Shown: positions 1-6,366 of the stretch, piece after piece
How positions within the stretch are numbered: the stretch's first letter is position 1
Layout of the letters: each line of letters starts with the position of its first letter
From: Pseudomonadota bacterium
GTDB lineage: Bacteria; Pseudomonadota; Alphaproteobacteria; Rhizobiales; Rhizobiaceae
Assembly (NCBI GenBank): GCA_023428515.1
Contig: JAEYXI010000262.1
Span: forward strand, 1-6,647
DNA: 6,647 nt
Direction of reading: 5' to 3'
Translations under genes and position numbers: made by a program
The notes under the pieces: model-generated
What the model was told of the DNA's origin: nothing
Database searches by the model: none
The model's input: only the letters and a program-made list of their open reading frames with translations

Positions 1-716
1 ATTCCGGCGCCGTGGTCGCCAATGCCGTCGATGCCATGGGCAAGATCGAGCAGTCGTCCAACCAGATCTCGTCGATCATCGGCGTGATCGACGACATCGC
101 CTTCCAGACCAACCTGCTGGCGCTCAATGCAGGCGTCGAAGCGGCACGCGCAGGCGAGGCTGGCAAGGGCTTCGCCGTCGTCGCCCAGGAAGTCCGCGAA
201 CTGGCGCAGCGTTCGGCAACGGCCGCCAAGCAGATCAAGGACCTGATCCGCAACTCGTCCGCCGAAGTCGGCAACGGGGTGAAGCTGGTGAGCGACACCG
301 GCGAGGCGCTGAAGACGATCGAGGGCTATATCGTCACGATCAACCAGCACATGGACGCAATCGCCACCTCGGCGCGCGAACAGTCGGTCGGCCTCTCGGA
401 AGTCAACACCGCCGTCAACCAGATGGACCAGGTGACCCAGCAGAACGCCGCCATGGTCGAGGAGGCCAGCGCGGCCGGTTCGACGCTTGCCAACGAGGCG
501 GGTCGCCTGCGTACCCTGATCGGCCAGTTCCAGGTGGGCGCTCCGGCCGCCTACCAGCCGGCCCCGCAGCGGACTGCCTCCGTCGCCAGGGCGGGATCGA
601 GCTCTGCCCCCGTCGCCTCACCGGCGCGCAAAATGATGGGCAAGATCGCCAGTGCGTTCTCATCCAAGGGGTCCGCGGCCGTTGCAGTGAGCCACGACAG
701 CTGGGAAGAGTTCTGA
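1..716 (+). CDS. Methyl-accepting chemotaxis protein, C-terminal part (5' end outside window)
   Basis: This is the cytoplasmic signalling end of a chemoreceptor, the part that controls CheA through CheW. The reading frame is open from base 3, so the GTG at 12 is an internal valine codon and not a start. About 237 residues are visible. The hairpin tip reads [20 protein letters not shown], followed by [19 protein letters not shown], the most conserved stretch of all MCPs. A C-terminal methylation-helix segment follows (REQSVGL through [10 protein letters not shown]), then a flexible Ala/Pro/Ser-rich linker. The protein ends in SWEEF, a pentapeptide of the type that tethers CheR/CheB. The sensor, membrane segments and HAMP lie outside the window, so the ligand cannot be inferred. 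Over 176 alignable residues it differs from the MCP at 2446-4668 at about 19 positions (counted by eye). A hairpin terminator follows directly. Confidence 0.96.
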   Translation, partial: SGAVVANAVDAMGKIEQSSNQISSIIGVIDDIAFQTNLLALNAGVEAARAGEAGKGFAVVAQEVRELAQRSATAAKQIKDLIRNSSAEVGNGVKLVSDTGEALKTIEGYIVTINQHMDAIATSAREQSVGLSEVNTAVNQMDQVTQQNAAMVEEASAAGSTLANEAGRLRTLIGQFQVGAPAAYQPAPQRTASVARAGSSSAPVASPARKMMGKIASAFSSKGSAAVAVSHDSWEEF

Positions 717-737
717 GATCTCCTCCCCTCTGACGCT

Positions 738-772
738 AAAAGGGCGCGCGGCGAAAGCCGGGCGCCCTTTTT
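738..772. terminator. Bidirectional Rho-independent terminator between convergent genes
   Basis: A GC-rich hairpin lies 21 bases after the MCP stop. The outer stem is 738-747 with 762-771 (AAAAGGGCGC against GCGCCCTTTT). A single G/G mismatch (748/761) separates it from the inner stem CGGC/GCCG, which closes a GAAA tetraloop (753-756). On the plus strand a T-rich tract follows (TTTTTCTTTT, 768-777). On the minus strand the A-run at 738-741 becomes a short T-run, so the same hairpin can also end the regulator transcript, whose stop codon is at 792-794. Confidence 0.88.
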
Positions 773-791
773 CTTTTGCGCTATCGCCGGA

Positions 792-1259
792 TCAAGCCGT
801 GCAGGCAGCGCCGGCGTTCGCGGCGAAGGCGGGATGGCGGGCGAGCCGCCCGTCGAAATCGCGGGCGATATCGGCAACCGTCACCTCAGCGAACCTTTCG
901 ACCAGCAGCCTTTGCGCCCGGGCGAAAGCGTCCGCCAGCGCAGCATTCACCGACTGCTCCACCAGGCACTGGGGGCTGTCGGCAGCGGGCCCGAGCGCGA
1001 AGAACGGCGGCTCGCCAACCGCCTTGTAAACATCGAGGAGCGTCATTTCCGACAAAGGACGCGCCAGAGACCACCCGCCTCCATGACCCTTTTCCGAGCG
1101 GACATATCCCTTTTCCCGCAGGCCGGCCATGGTGCGGCGGATCACCACCGGATTGGTGTTCAGCATAGCCGCGATGGCTTCCGACGTCGCCGCGTGCTCG
1201 TGCCGGTCCATGTGGATCAGCACGTGCAGCATGCGGGAAAGACGGCTGTCATGTCTCAT
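792..1259 (-). CDS. Rrf2-family transcriptional regulator
   Basis: This is a 155-residue winged-helix DNA-binding protein of the Rrf2 family, predicted to act as a dimer in the cytoplasm. The N-terminus MRHDSRLSRMLHVLIHM is a typical family start. The helix-turn-helix covers about residues 25-53, with recognition helix NPVVIRRTMAGLREKGYV, and the wing is GHGGGWSLAR (58-67). Family members such as IscR, NsrR and RirA hold an Fe-S cluster through three cysteines in the middle of the protein. Here only C98 is present in that region and the next cysteine is C153 near the C-terminus, so an Fe-S cluster is unlikely. A thiol-based or YwnA-like sensor is more likely (inference). The start ATG (1257-1259) is preceded by GGAAGAG (1264-1270) at good spacing. 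The gene is divergent from the flavin oxidoreductase at 1396 and probably represses it and itself. The effector is unknown. Confidence 0.93.
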   Translation of the reverse strand: MRHDSRLSRMLHVLIHMDRHEHAATSEAIAAMLNTNPVVIRRTMAGLREKGYVRSEKGHGGGWSLARPLSEMTLLDVYKAVGEPPFFALGPAADSPQCLVEQSVNAALADAFARAQRLLVERFAEVTVADIARDFDGRLARHPAFAANAGAACTA

Positions 1260-1321
1260 CTAACTCTTCCAAACTGGGATCCACGCTTCAGCGTAACGCA
1301 TGGAACATTATGCAACAAGTC

Positions 1322-1361
1322 AAGTTACAAGTGCCTTGACCAAGTCGAAGTCATGTAACTT
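1322..1361. repeat. Perfect 8-bp inverted repeat, candidate Rrf2 operator
   Basis: AAGTTACA (1322-1329) and TGTAACTT (1354-1361) are exact reverse complements, 24 bases apart and 32 bp centre to centre, about three helical turns. Comparing the arms outward-in, the match continues with one mismatch (AAGTTACAAG against AAGTTACATG). A second inverted pair, GTCAAG (1319-1324) and CTTGAC (1335-1340), overlaps the left arm. The arms bracket the putative -35 of the oxidoreductase and the right arm runs into its -10. Binding by the adjacent Rrf2 protein would fit repression; this is inference from position and symmetry. Confidence 0.6.
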
Positions 1362-1366
1362 AATAT
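1336..1366 (+). promoter_or_regulatory. Putative sigma70-type promoter of the oxidoreductase
   Basis: TTGACC (1336-1341) is a good -35. The -10 would be TTAATA (1360-1365, 18-bp spacer) or TAATAT (1361-1366, 19-bp spacer). Transcription would begin near 1372, giving a short leader that contains AAGGAG before ATG 1396. The spacer is longer than the 17-bp optimum, so unassisted strength may be modest. Confidence 0.45.
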
Positions 1367-1395
1367 GTGGCGGGATTTCTCGAAGGAGCGCATGA

Positions 1396-2286
1396 ATGAC
1401 TTACGACGCCATCATCATCGGCGGCAGCTATGCCGGTCTTTCCGCCGCCCTCCCCCTCGCCCGGGCGCGCAGGCGAATCCTGGTTGTCGATGAAGGCCTG
1501 CGACGAAACCGCTTCGCGACCTCGTCCCACGGATTTCTCGGGCGGGACGGCAGCGCGCCGGAAGCCATTGCGAGCGAAGCGCGCGCGCAGTTGCTGCGAT
1601 ATCCGACCGTGGAATGGCTCGAGGCGCGCGTAGAGAAAGCGGAAGGCAAGCAAGGGAATTTCCTGGTTCAGGTCGCGGACGGAAGGACGCTGCGCGCGCG
1701 CAGGCTCGTCCTCGCGATCGGCGTCGCCGACGAACTGCCGGAGATCCCCGGCCTTGCCGAACGATGGGGCCGAAGCGTCTTCCACTGCCCCTATTGCCAT
1801 GGCTACGAACTCGACGAGGGCCGGATCGGCGTGATCGCAACCTCGGCAAGCTCCATGCATCATGCGCTGATGCTGCCGGACTGGGGGCCGACGACCTTCA
1901 TCCTGAACGGAGACTGCACTCCCGATGACGACGAACATGCGAGGCTCCGGGAAAGGAAGGTAACGGTCGAGAACGCCGTGATCGAGAAAATCAGCGGCCA
2001 TGCGGACGTTACCTTGCGGGACGGGAGGACTATCGGCTTTGCAGGTCTTTTCGTCCTTCCCAAACCACGGATATCGAGCCCGATCGCGGTGCAGATCGGA
2101 TGCGAACTGGACGAGGAAAGCTACTACCCGGTGATCAAGACGAGCGGCACCCAGGAAACGAGCGTATCAGGGGTTTTTGCCTGCGGCGACGCGGCAAGAG
2201 CCGCCGGTTCGGTGCCCGTGGCCGTCGGCGACGGCAATGTCGCCGGTGCGGCGGCCCACCAGTCGCTGATCTTCAGAGAAGATTGA
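1396..2286 (+). CDS. Thioredoxin-reductase-like FAD-dependent oxidoreductase with CPYC motif
   Basis: This is a 296-residue soluble flavoprotein with the size and fold signature of low-molecular-weight thioredoxin reductases. The N-terminal FAD-binding loop is IIIGGSYAGL (6-15) with an acidic strand end at D32. The redox-active pair is C131 and C134 in FHCPYCHGYE. The C-terminal FAD motif is GVFACGDAA (259-267), and AVGDGNVAGAAAHQS closes the fold as in this family. The NADPH domain is odd: where thioredoxin reductase has GGGNxA this protein has IATSASS (147-153), and the HRRxxxR phosphate-binding motif is replaced by the acidic stretch LNGDCTPDDDE (170-180). It may use another electron donor or act as a dithiol oxidase. 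The start ATG at 1396 has AAGGAG 7 bases upstream; the ATG at 1392 is out of frame. It is divergent from the Rrf2 regulator and probably controlled by it. The substrate is unknown. Confidence 0.9.
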   Translation: MTYDAIIIGGSYAGLSAALPLARARRRILVVDEGLRRNRFATSSHGFLGRDGSAPEAIASEARAQLLRYPTVEWLEARVEKAEGKQGNFLVQVADGRTLRARRLVLAIGVADELPEIPGLAERWGRSVFHCPYCHGYELDEGRIGVIATSASSMHHALMLPDWGPTTFILNGDCTPDDDEHARLRERKVTVENAVIEKISGHADVTLRDGRTIGFAGLFVLPKPRISSPIAVQIGCELDEESYYPVIKTSGTQETSVSGVFACGDAARAAGSVPVAVGDGNVAGAAAHQSLIFRED

Positions 2287-2445
2287 AGGCGTTCGCCTGC
2301 CATCCGGAGTGTTCGCGCGGATACTCCAAGGTCCCAAGCCGTCGCGGCTGCGGCGTCCGGCATGACCTGAACAGCTTAATTCAATGTTGAACTTTTCCCC
2401 GAATAGTGCCGCATCACCTTAGACGTTCGGACAGGGGAGGATTAC
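2287..2445 (+). promoter_or_regulatory. Intergenic leader upstream of the full-length MCP
   Basis: This 159-base gap contains small hairpins: AGGC/GCCT around 2287-2298, GGAGT (2306-2310) with ACTCC (2323-2327), and AGCCG/CGGCT (2337-2349). None is followed by a T-run, so I call no terminator, and oxidoreductase transcripts could read into the MCP. TTGAAC (2387-2392) is a possible -35, but no good -10 sits at normal spacing. AGGGGAGG (2433-2440), five bases before ATG 2446, is a strong ribosome-binding site and fixes that start. Confidence 0.5.
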
Positions 2446-4668
2446 ATGACCGACACGAGTATAAGGCGCCCGCTATGGGTAAAGATGACGGCCTACGGCT
2501 TCGCGGCGGTGTTGTTCTCCAGCGCCACCATCGGCGGCAGCGCCTGGTACAGCAAGACGGCTGCCACCCAAGACACCCTGCACCGGGAAGTCACGAGTGA
2601 CCGGGCGCTGATCGATACGGACATGGCGGCCCAGCGCAAGGCCACCTCCGCGGTTGCTCTGGCGCTTGCCGGGGAACCCGAGACCGCCGACCTGATCGAG
2701 CAGAATGCGCGCGACCAGATCATCTCCCGTTTTTCGGCCGCCATGCCTGCCTTGATCAGCCAAGGCGGTATTCAGCTGATCACGTTCATCAACGCCAACG
2801 GCGAAGCGGTTGCCCGCATCCATACCCCGGACAAGTTCGGCGACGACATGAAGGGGCGGCGCAAGACCGTGGTTGCAGCGCTTTCCACCGGCACGCTTGT
2901 AGCCGGCACGGAACCCGGCCGCAGCGCGGTCAGCATGTTCGCTTCCGCACCTGTGATCAAGGACGGCAAGACCATCGGTGCGGTCGATGCCGGCACCGCC
3001 CTGACCAACGACTATTTCAAGCCGCTCGCGCAGCGAATGGGCGGCGAGATCGGCGTGCACATCATGGTCGAAGGAAAGCTCGAGAAGCAAGCTTCGACAT
3101 CGGATGTCGCCTACCTCAAGGAAGACCAGCTCAAGGCCGCTTTCGACGGCAAGCCCGTGCGGGAGGAAATCTCCGCCGGCGGCCGCACTTTCGTGGTCGA
3201 GGCCTCGCGCTTCACCAACTTCTCCGGTGAGAAGATCGGGGTTCTCGAAGTCGCGTCCGACGTCACGTCGGTCATCGAGGAAGCCCGTTCGGCCCTCTGG
3301 ACCATCGCGGTCGGGACGATCGTCGTCTCTCTGCTGTCGCTCCTTGGTTTCCTGATCTTCGCGCGCTCGATTGCCGGTGCGCTGGGCGGCATCACCCGCA
3401 CGATGGGAAGCCTGGCGGCCGGAGACCTGCGGGCCGAGGTCAAGGGCGAGGACCGGCCGGACGAGATCGGCGCGATGGCCCGCGCCGTCCAGGTCTTCAA
3501 GGACAATGCGATCCGCGCCCGCGAACTGGAGAACGAAGCCGCTGCGCAGCGAAGCCAGTCCGAGGAGCAGCGGCAGATCGCGGCCGAAAGGGAACGTCTG
3601 CGTACGGAAGCCATGACGCAGGCAACCAACGGCCTTGCAGAGGGACTGAGGCACCTTTCTGCCGGCGACCTCAGCTTCCACCTCACCCAGCCGTTCGCCG
3701 ACGACTTCGAAGGACTGAGGACCGACTTCAACCAGACCGTCGACCAGCTCCGCCAGACACTGGCGGCCGTCGCCTCCGCCTCCGGCGCCATCGACAGCGG
3801 CGCGCGCGAAGTCAGCCACAGCGCGGACGACCTTTCAAAGCGCACCGAACAGCAGGCGGCCTCGCTGGAAGAAACCGCGGCCGCGCTAGACCAGATCACG
3901 GCGAACGTCTCCAATTCGTCCAAGCGCGCCGAAGAAGCCCGCTCGGTGGCGATCCAGGCGAATGAAGGTGCCCGCAGTTCCGGGGTCGTCGTTGCCAACG
4001 CGGTGGAGGCGATGAGCCGGATCGAGCAATCCTCAAACCAGATTTCCAACATCATCGGCGTGATCGACGACATCGCCTTCCAGACCAATCTCCTCGCGCT
4101 CAACGCGGGCGTCGAGGCGGCGCGCGCCGGTGAAGCCGGCAAAGGTTTCGCCGTGGTCGCCCAGGAAGTCCGGGAGCTCGCGCAGCGTTCGGCGACGGCC
4201 GCCAAGGAAATCAAGGATCTCATCCGCAACTCCTCTACCGAGGTGGAGAGCGGCGTAACGCTTGTCAGCCAGACCGGCGAGGCGTTGAAGAGCATCGAGA
4301 ACTACATCGTCACGATCAACCAGCATATGGACGCGATCGCGACCTCCGCCCGCGAACAGTCCGTCGGGCTTGCGGAGGTCAACACCGCCGTCAACCAGAT
4401 GGACCAGGTGACGCAACAGAATGCGGCCATGGTGGAGGAAGCCAATGCAGCCGGCGCGACCCTTGCCAACGAGGCAAGCCGCCTGCGCGAGCTCATTTCC
4501 CAGTTCCAGCTGGGCGACACCACGGCACCGCGGGCCAACCCCGCCACGACGCGGCCTGCACCGCACGCCTCGCCGGCCCGTGCCATGGTCAACAAGATCA
4601 CCCGGGCATTCAAGGGCTCCGGCAACGCCGCGGTCGCGGCAGACAACAACAGCTGGGAAGAGTTCTGA
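2446..4668 (+). CDS. Methyl-accepting chemotaxis protein with periplasmic Cache-like sensor and SWEEF tail
   Basis: This is a complete 740-residue inner-membrane chemoreceptor. TM1 is at about 13-35. A periplasmic domain of about 250 residues follows, with Cache-like features: [20 protein letters not shown] around 113-134, then MFASAPVI and a GAVDAG strand. TM2 is at about 285-306. HAMP follows at 308-357, then a charged Ala/Glu/Gln/Arg helix likely to be coiled coil, then a second HAMP-like segment (about 396-445, [14 protein letters not shown]). The signalling domain has a methylation segment [18 protein letters not shown] (467-484), the CheA/CheW hairpin tip starting [12 protein letters not shown] at 543, and a second methylation segment around 636-665. 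The C-terminus SWEEF (736-740) should dock CheR/CheB. Ligand contact residues are not recognisable, so the attractant is unknown. The start is set by AGGGGAGG at 2433-2440. Translation ends just before a strong hairpin terminator. The signalling domain is a close paralogue of the partial MCP at 1-716. Confidence 0.97.
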   Translation: MTDTSIRRPLWVKMTAYGFAAVLFSSATIGGSAWYSKTAATQDTLHREVTSDRALIDTDMAAQRKATSAVALALAGEPETADLIEQNARDQIISRFSAAMPALISQGGIQLITFINANGEAVARIHTPDKFGDDMKGRRKTVVAALSTGTLVAGTEPGRSAVSMFASAPVIKDGKTIGAVDAGTALTNDYFKPLAQRMGGEIGVHIMVEGKLEKQASTSDVAYLKEDQLKAAFDGKPVREEISAGGRTFVVEASRFTNFSGEKIGVLEVASDVTSVIEEARSALWTIAVGTIVVSLLSLLGFLIFARSIAGALGGITRTMGSLAAGDLRAEVKGEDRPDEIGAMARAVQVFKDNAIRARELENEAAAQRSQSEEQRQIAAERERLRTEAMTQATNGLAEGLRHLSAGDLSFHLTQPFADDFEGLRTDFNQTVDQLRQTLAAVASASGAIDSGAREVSHSADDLSKRTEQQAASLEETAAALDQITANVSNSSKRAEEARSVAIQANEGARSSGVVVANAVEAMSRIEQSSNQISNIIGVIDDIAFQTNLLALNAGVEAARAGEAGKGFAVVAQEVRELAQRSATAAKEIKDLIRNSSTEVESGVTLVSQTGEALKSIENYIVTINQHMDAIATSAREQSVGLAEVNTAVNQMDQVTQQNAAMVEEANAAGATLANEASRLRELISQFQLGDTTAPRANPATTRPAPHASPARAMVNKITRAFKGSGNAAVAADNNSWEEF

Positions 4669-4685
4669 TCCCGGTACCGGCAACA

Positions 4686-4713
4686 AAAAAAGGCGGGGCG
4701 ACCCGCCTTTTTT
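4686..4713. terminator. Bidirectional Rho-independent terminator between MCP and ligase
   Basis: GGCGGG (4692-4697) pairs with CCCGCC (4702-4707) around a GCGA loop. The stem is flanked by six A's (4686-4691) that pair with six T's (4708-4713). It lies 17 bases after the MCP stop and 12 bases beyond the ligase stop (4726-4728) on the other strand. The A-run and T-run are nearly symmetrical, so it should terminate both convergent transcripts. Confidence 0.93.
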
Positions 4714-4725
4714 CTTGCCCGCAGT

Positions 4726-6366
4726 TCAAGCCTCACGTGCCTCCACCATCGCCGTCAGGGTCGAAAGCCGGTCGGCGTCCCGGGGTAGCTTGTCCCGTCG
4801 CAGGCGGGCAATACGCGGGAAGCGCATCGCCACGCCGGATTTATGGCGCGTCGAACGATTGATGCCTTCGAACGCCACTTCCAGCACGAAGCCGAAGTCA
4901 GGCTCGGCCCGCACCGCCCGCACCGGTCCGAAACGTTCGACGGTATTGTCGCGGACGAACTTGTCGAGGATTTCGAGTTCCGCATCGGTGAAGCCGAAAT
5001 AGGCCTTTCCCACCGGGACCAGCTGGTCGCCATCCGGCGTGTCCGCCCATACGCCGAAGGTGAAATCGGAATAGTAGCTGGAGCGCTTGCCATGGCCGCG
5101 CTGGGCGTAGAGCATCACCGCGTCGATATTGTAGGGGTCGCGCTTCCACTTGAACCAGGGCCCCTTCAGCCGGCCTGCCTGGTAGGAGCTGTCCTTTCTC
5201 TTGATCATCACGCCCTCGATGACAGGATCGGGCGGCGCGATGCGGAGCCGGTCGAGCTCCTGCCACTCGGAAAAGGCCACGAGGTCGGAGAGATCGAAAC
5301 GGTCGTGGGGGGCCCGCGCGATCACTTCGGCAAGGCGCTCCCGACGCTCCAGGAAGGTCCTGGCGCGGACATCCGCATCGGCGTCGAAAAGCAGGTCGTA
5401 GGCGCGCACGAACGCGGGGTAATCCTCCTGCATCCGGGCTGTCACCGCCTTGCGGTTCAGCCGCTGCTGCAGGTCGGAAAAGCTTCGGGTCGGGCTATTG
5501 GATCGCATGGTGCCGCCGACCAGCAGCTCGCCGTCGATCACGCCTTCGAAATTGATGGCATCCACCACGTCCGGGAAGGCCCCGGTGATATCGTCGCCGG
5601 ATCGCGAATAGAGCTTCCTCGTGCCGCCGTAGCTCGACATCTGCACCCGAATGCCATCCCATTTCCATTCGGCGGCATAGTCCAGCGGATCCAGCTTTTC
5701 GAGATCGTTTTCCTCGACCGGGTTGGCGAGCATGACAGAGTGGAAGATTGCCGGTGTCGCAAGCACGGGCCTTTCCGCGCGCCCCTCCAGCCAGGCGAAA
5801 AGTGGTTCGTAGGGCGGTGCGAGGCCATGCCAGAGCGTCTCGATCTCTGTCACGTCCCGCCTGTTTTCTCCCGGTCCGCTCATGTCGGACAGTGCCTGCT
5901 TGGCAAGCCGGGCCGAAACGCCGATGCGCAACGCGCCGGTTGCCAGCTTGAGGAAGGCGAAGCGACTGGACGTATCCAGCCTGTCGAGAAGGTCACGGAC
6001 GACGGACCGCACCTCGGTTCGGCCGAGCGAATTCATGAGGACGACCACTTCGCCCAACCGCGGCTGAGGCCCGTCGCCGATGGCGTCCTTGCGCCCGCCG
6101 TCCCAGACGAGCGAGATGGTTTCGGCAAGATCCCCGACATAATCGTGGGAATACTGAAAAAGGACCGGGTCCATGCGTTCCAACACCAAGTCGCGCAGAA
6201 GCGCCGGCTTGACGCTCTTGAGGTCGAGGGCGCCGGCAAGGGCTGCGAGCCCGTAGCCGCGATCCGGATCCGGCGTGTCACGGAAATAGTCGGCGAGCAG
6301 CTTAAGCTTGCCGTTGCGGGACGGCGTGAGCACCAGCCGGTCGAGGAGAGTGGCGAAGGCTTTCAT
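4726..6366 (-). CDS. ATP-dependent DNA ligase of the ligase-associated DNA damage response cassette
   Basis: This enzyme seals nicks in duplex DNA using ATP through a lysyl-AMP intermediate. It is a non-replicative repair ligase, distinct from NAD-dependent LigA. It has 546 residues in the usual three-part order. An N-terminal helical DNA-binding domain covers roughly 1-200. The nucleotidyltransferase domain has motif I EWKWDG with the adenylated lysine K235, motif III IDGE (277-280), motif IV EGVMIK (384-389) and motif V WFKWKRD (404-410). An OB-fold domain ends with motif VI around RFPRIARLRRDK (515-526). All catalytic motifs are intact. The start is ATG at 6364-6366; a TTG one codon earlier is possible but less likely. 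The upstream exonuclease stop overlaps this ATG by one base (TGATG), indicating translational coupling. No Ku or LigD domains are attached. The terminator at 4686-4713 ends the unit, so no further cassette gene follows. Confidence 0.95.
   Translation of the reverse strand: MKAFATLLDRLVLTPSRNGKLKLLADYFRDTPDPDRGYGLAALAGALDLKSVKPALLRDLVLERMDPVLFQYSHDYVGDLAETISLVWDGGRKDAIGDGPQPRLGEVVVLMNSLGRTEVRSVVRDLLDRLDTSSRFAFLKLATGALRIGVSARLAKQALSDMSGPGENRRDVTEIETLWHGLAPPYEPLFAWLEGRAERPVLATPAIFHSVMLANPVEENDLEKLDPLDYAAEWKWDGIRVQMSSYGGTRKLYSRSGDDITGAFPDVVDAINFEGVIDGELLVGGTMRSNSPTRSFSDLQQRLNRKAVTARMQEDYPAFVRAYDLLFDADADVRARTFLERRERLAEVIARAPHDRFDLSDLVAFSEWQELDRLRIAPPDPVIEGVMIKRKDSSYQAGRLKGPWFKWKRDPYNIDAVMLYAQRGHGKRSSYYSDFTFGVWADTPDGDQLVPVGKAYFGFTDAELEILDKFVRDNTVERFGPVRAVRAEPDFGFVLEVAFEGINRSTRHKSGVAMRFPRIARLRRDKLPRDADRLSTLTAMVEAREA

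Larger units (their letters stand above)
1260..1395. promoter_or_regulatory. Divergent promoter/operator region of the Rrf2 regulator and the oxidoreductase
   Basis: This 136-base gap separates two divergent start codons and is clearly richer in A/T than the genes around it. It must carry both promoters. Toward the oxidoreductase there is TTGACC (1336-1341) with an AT-rich -10 candidate at 1360-1366. Toward the regulator the best -10 candidate is CATAAT (complement of 1307-1312), but no good -35 is seen at normal spacing. Ribosome-binding sites lie at both ends: GGAAGAG for the regulator (1264-1270, minus) and AAGGAG for the oxidoreductase (1383-1388, 7 bases before ATG 1396). The inverted repeat in the middle is listed separately. 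Confidence 0.75.

Noticed and set aside
12..14. GTG at base 12 as the start of the first MCP
   Set aside because: The frame is open upstream to the window edge, and the codons before it (Ser-Gly-Ala) align with the matching region of the complete MCP, so it is internal.
776..1358. Plus-strand open frames overlapping the Rrf2 regulator
   Set aside because: The minus-strand frame gives a clear Rrf2 protein with HTH, wing and ribosome-binding site. The plus-strand products are Arg/Pro-rich and featureless.
2287..2349. Small hairpins after the oxidoreductase as a terminator or REP-like element
   Set aside because: Stems are only 4-5 bp with no following T-run and no second copy in the window, so neither assignment is supported.
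2473..3819. A 448-codon open frame on the minus strand opposite the full-length MCP
   Set aside because: It mirrors the MCP coding frame, has an Arg/Gly/Asp-rich composition without known motifs, and no ribosome-binding site was recognised.
3111..4295. A 394-codon open frame on the minus strand opposite the MCP signalling domain
   Set aside because: Low-complexity Ser/Arg/Ala translation, fully antisense to one of the most conserved bacterial protein domains, so a shadow frame.
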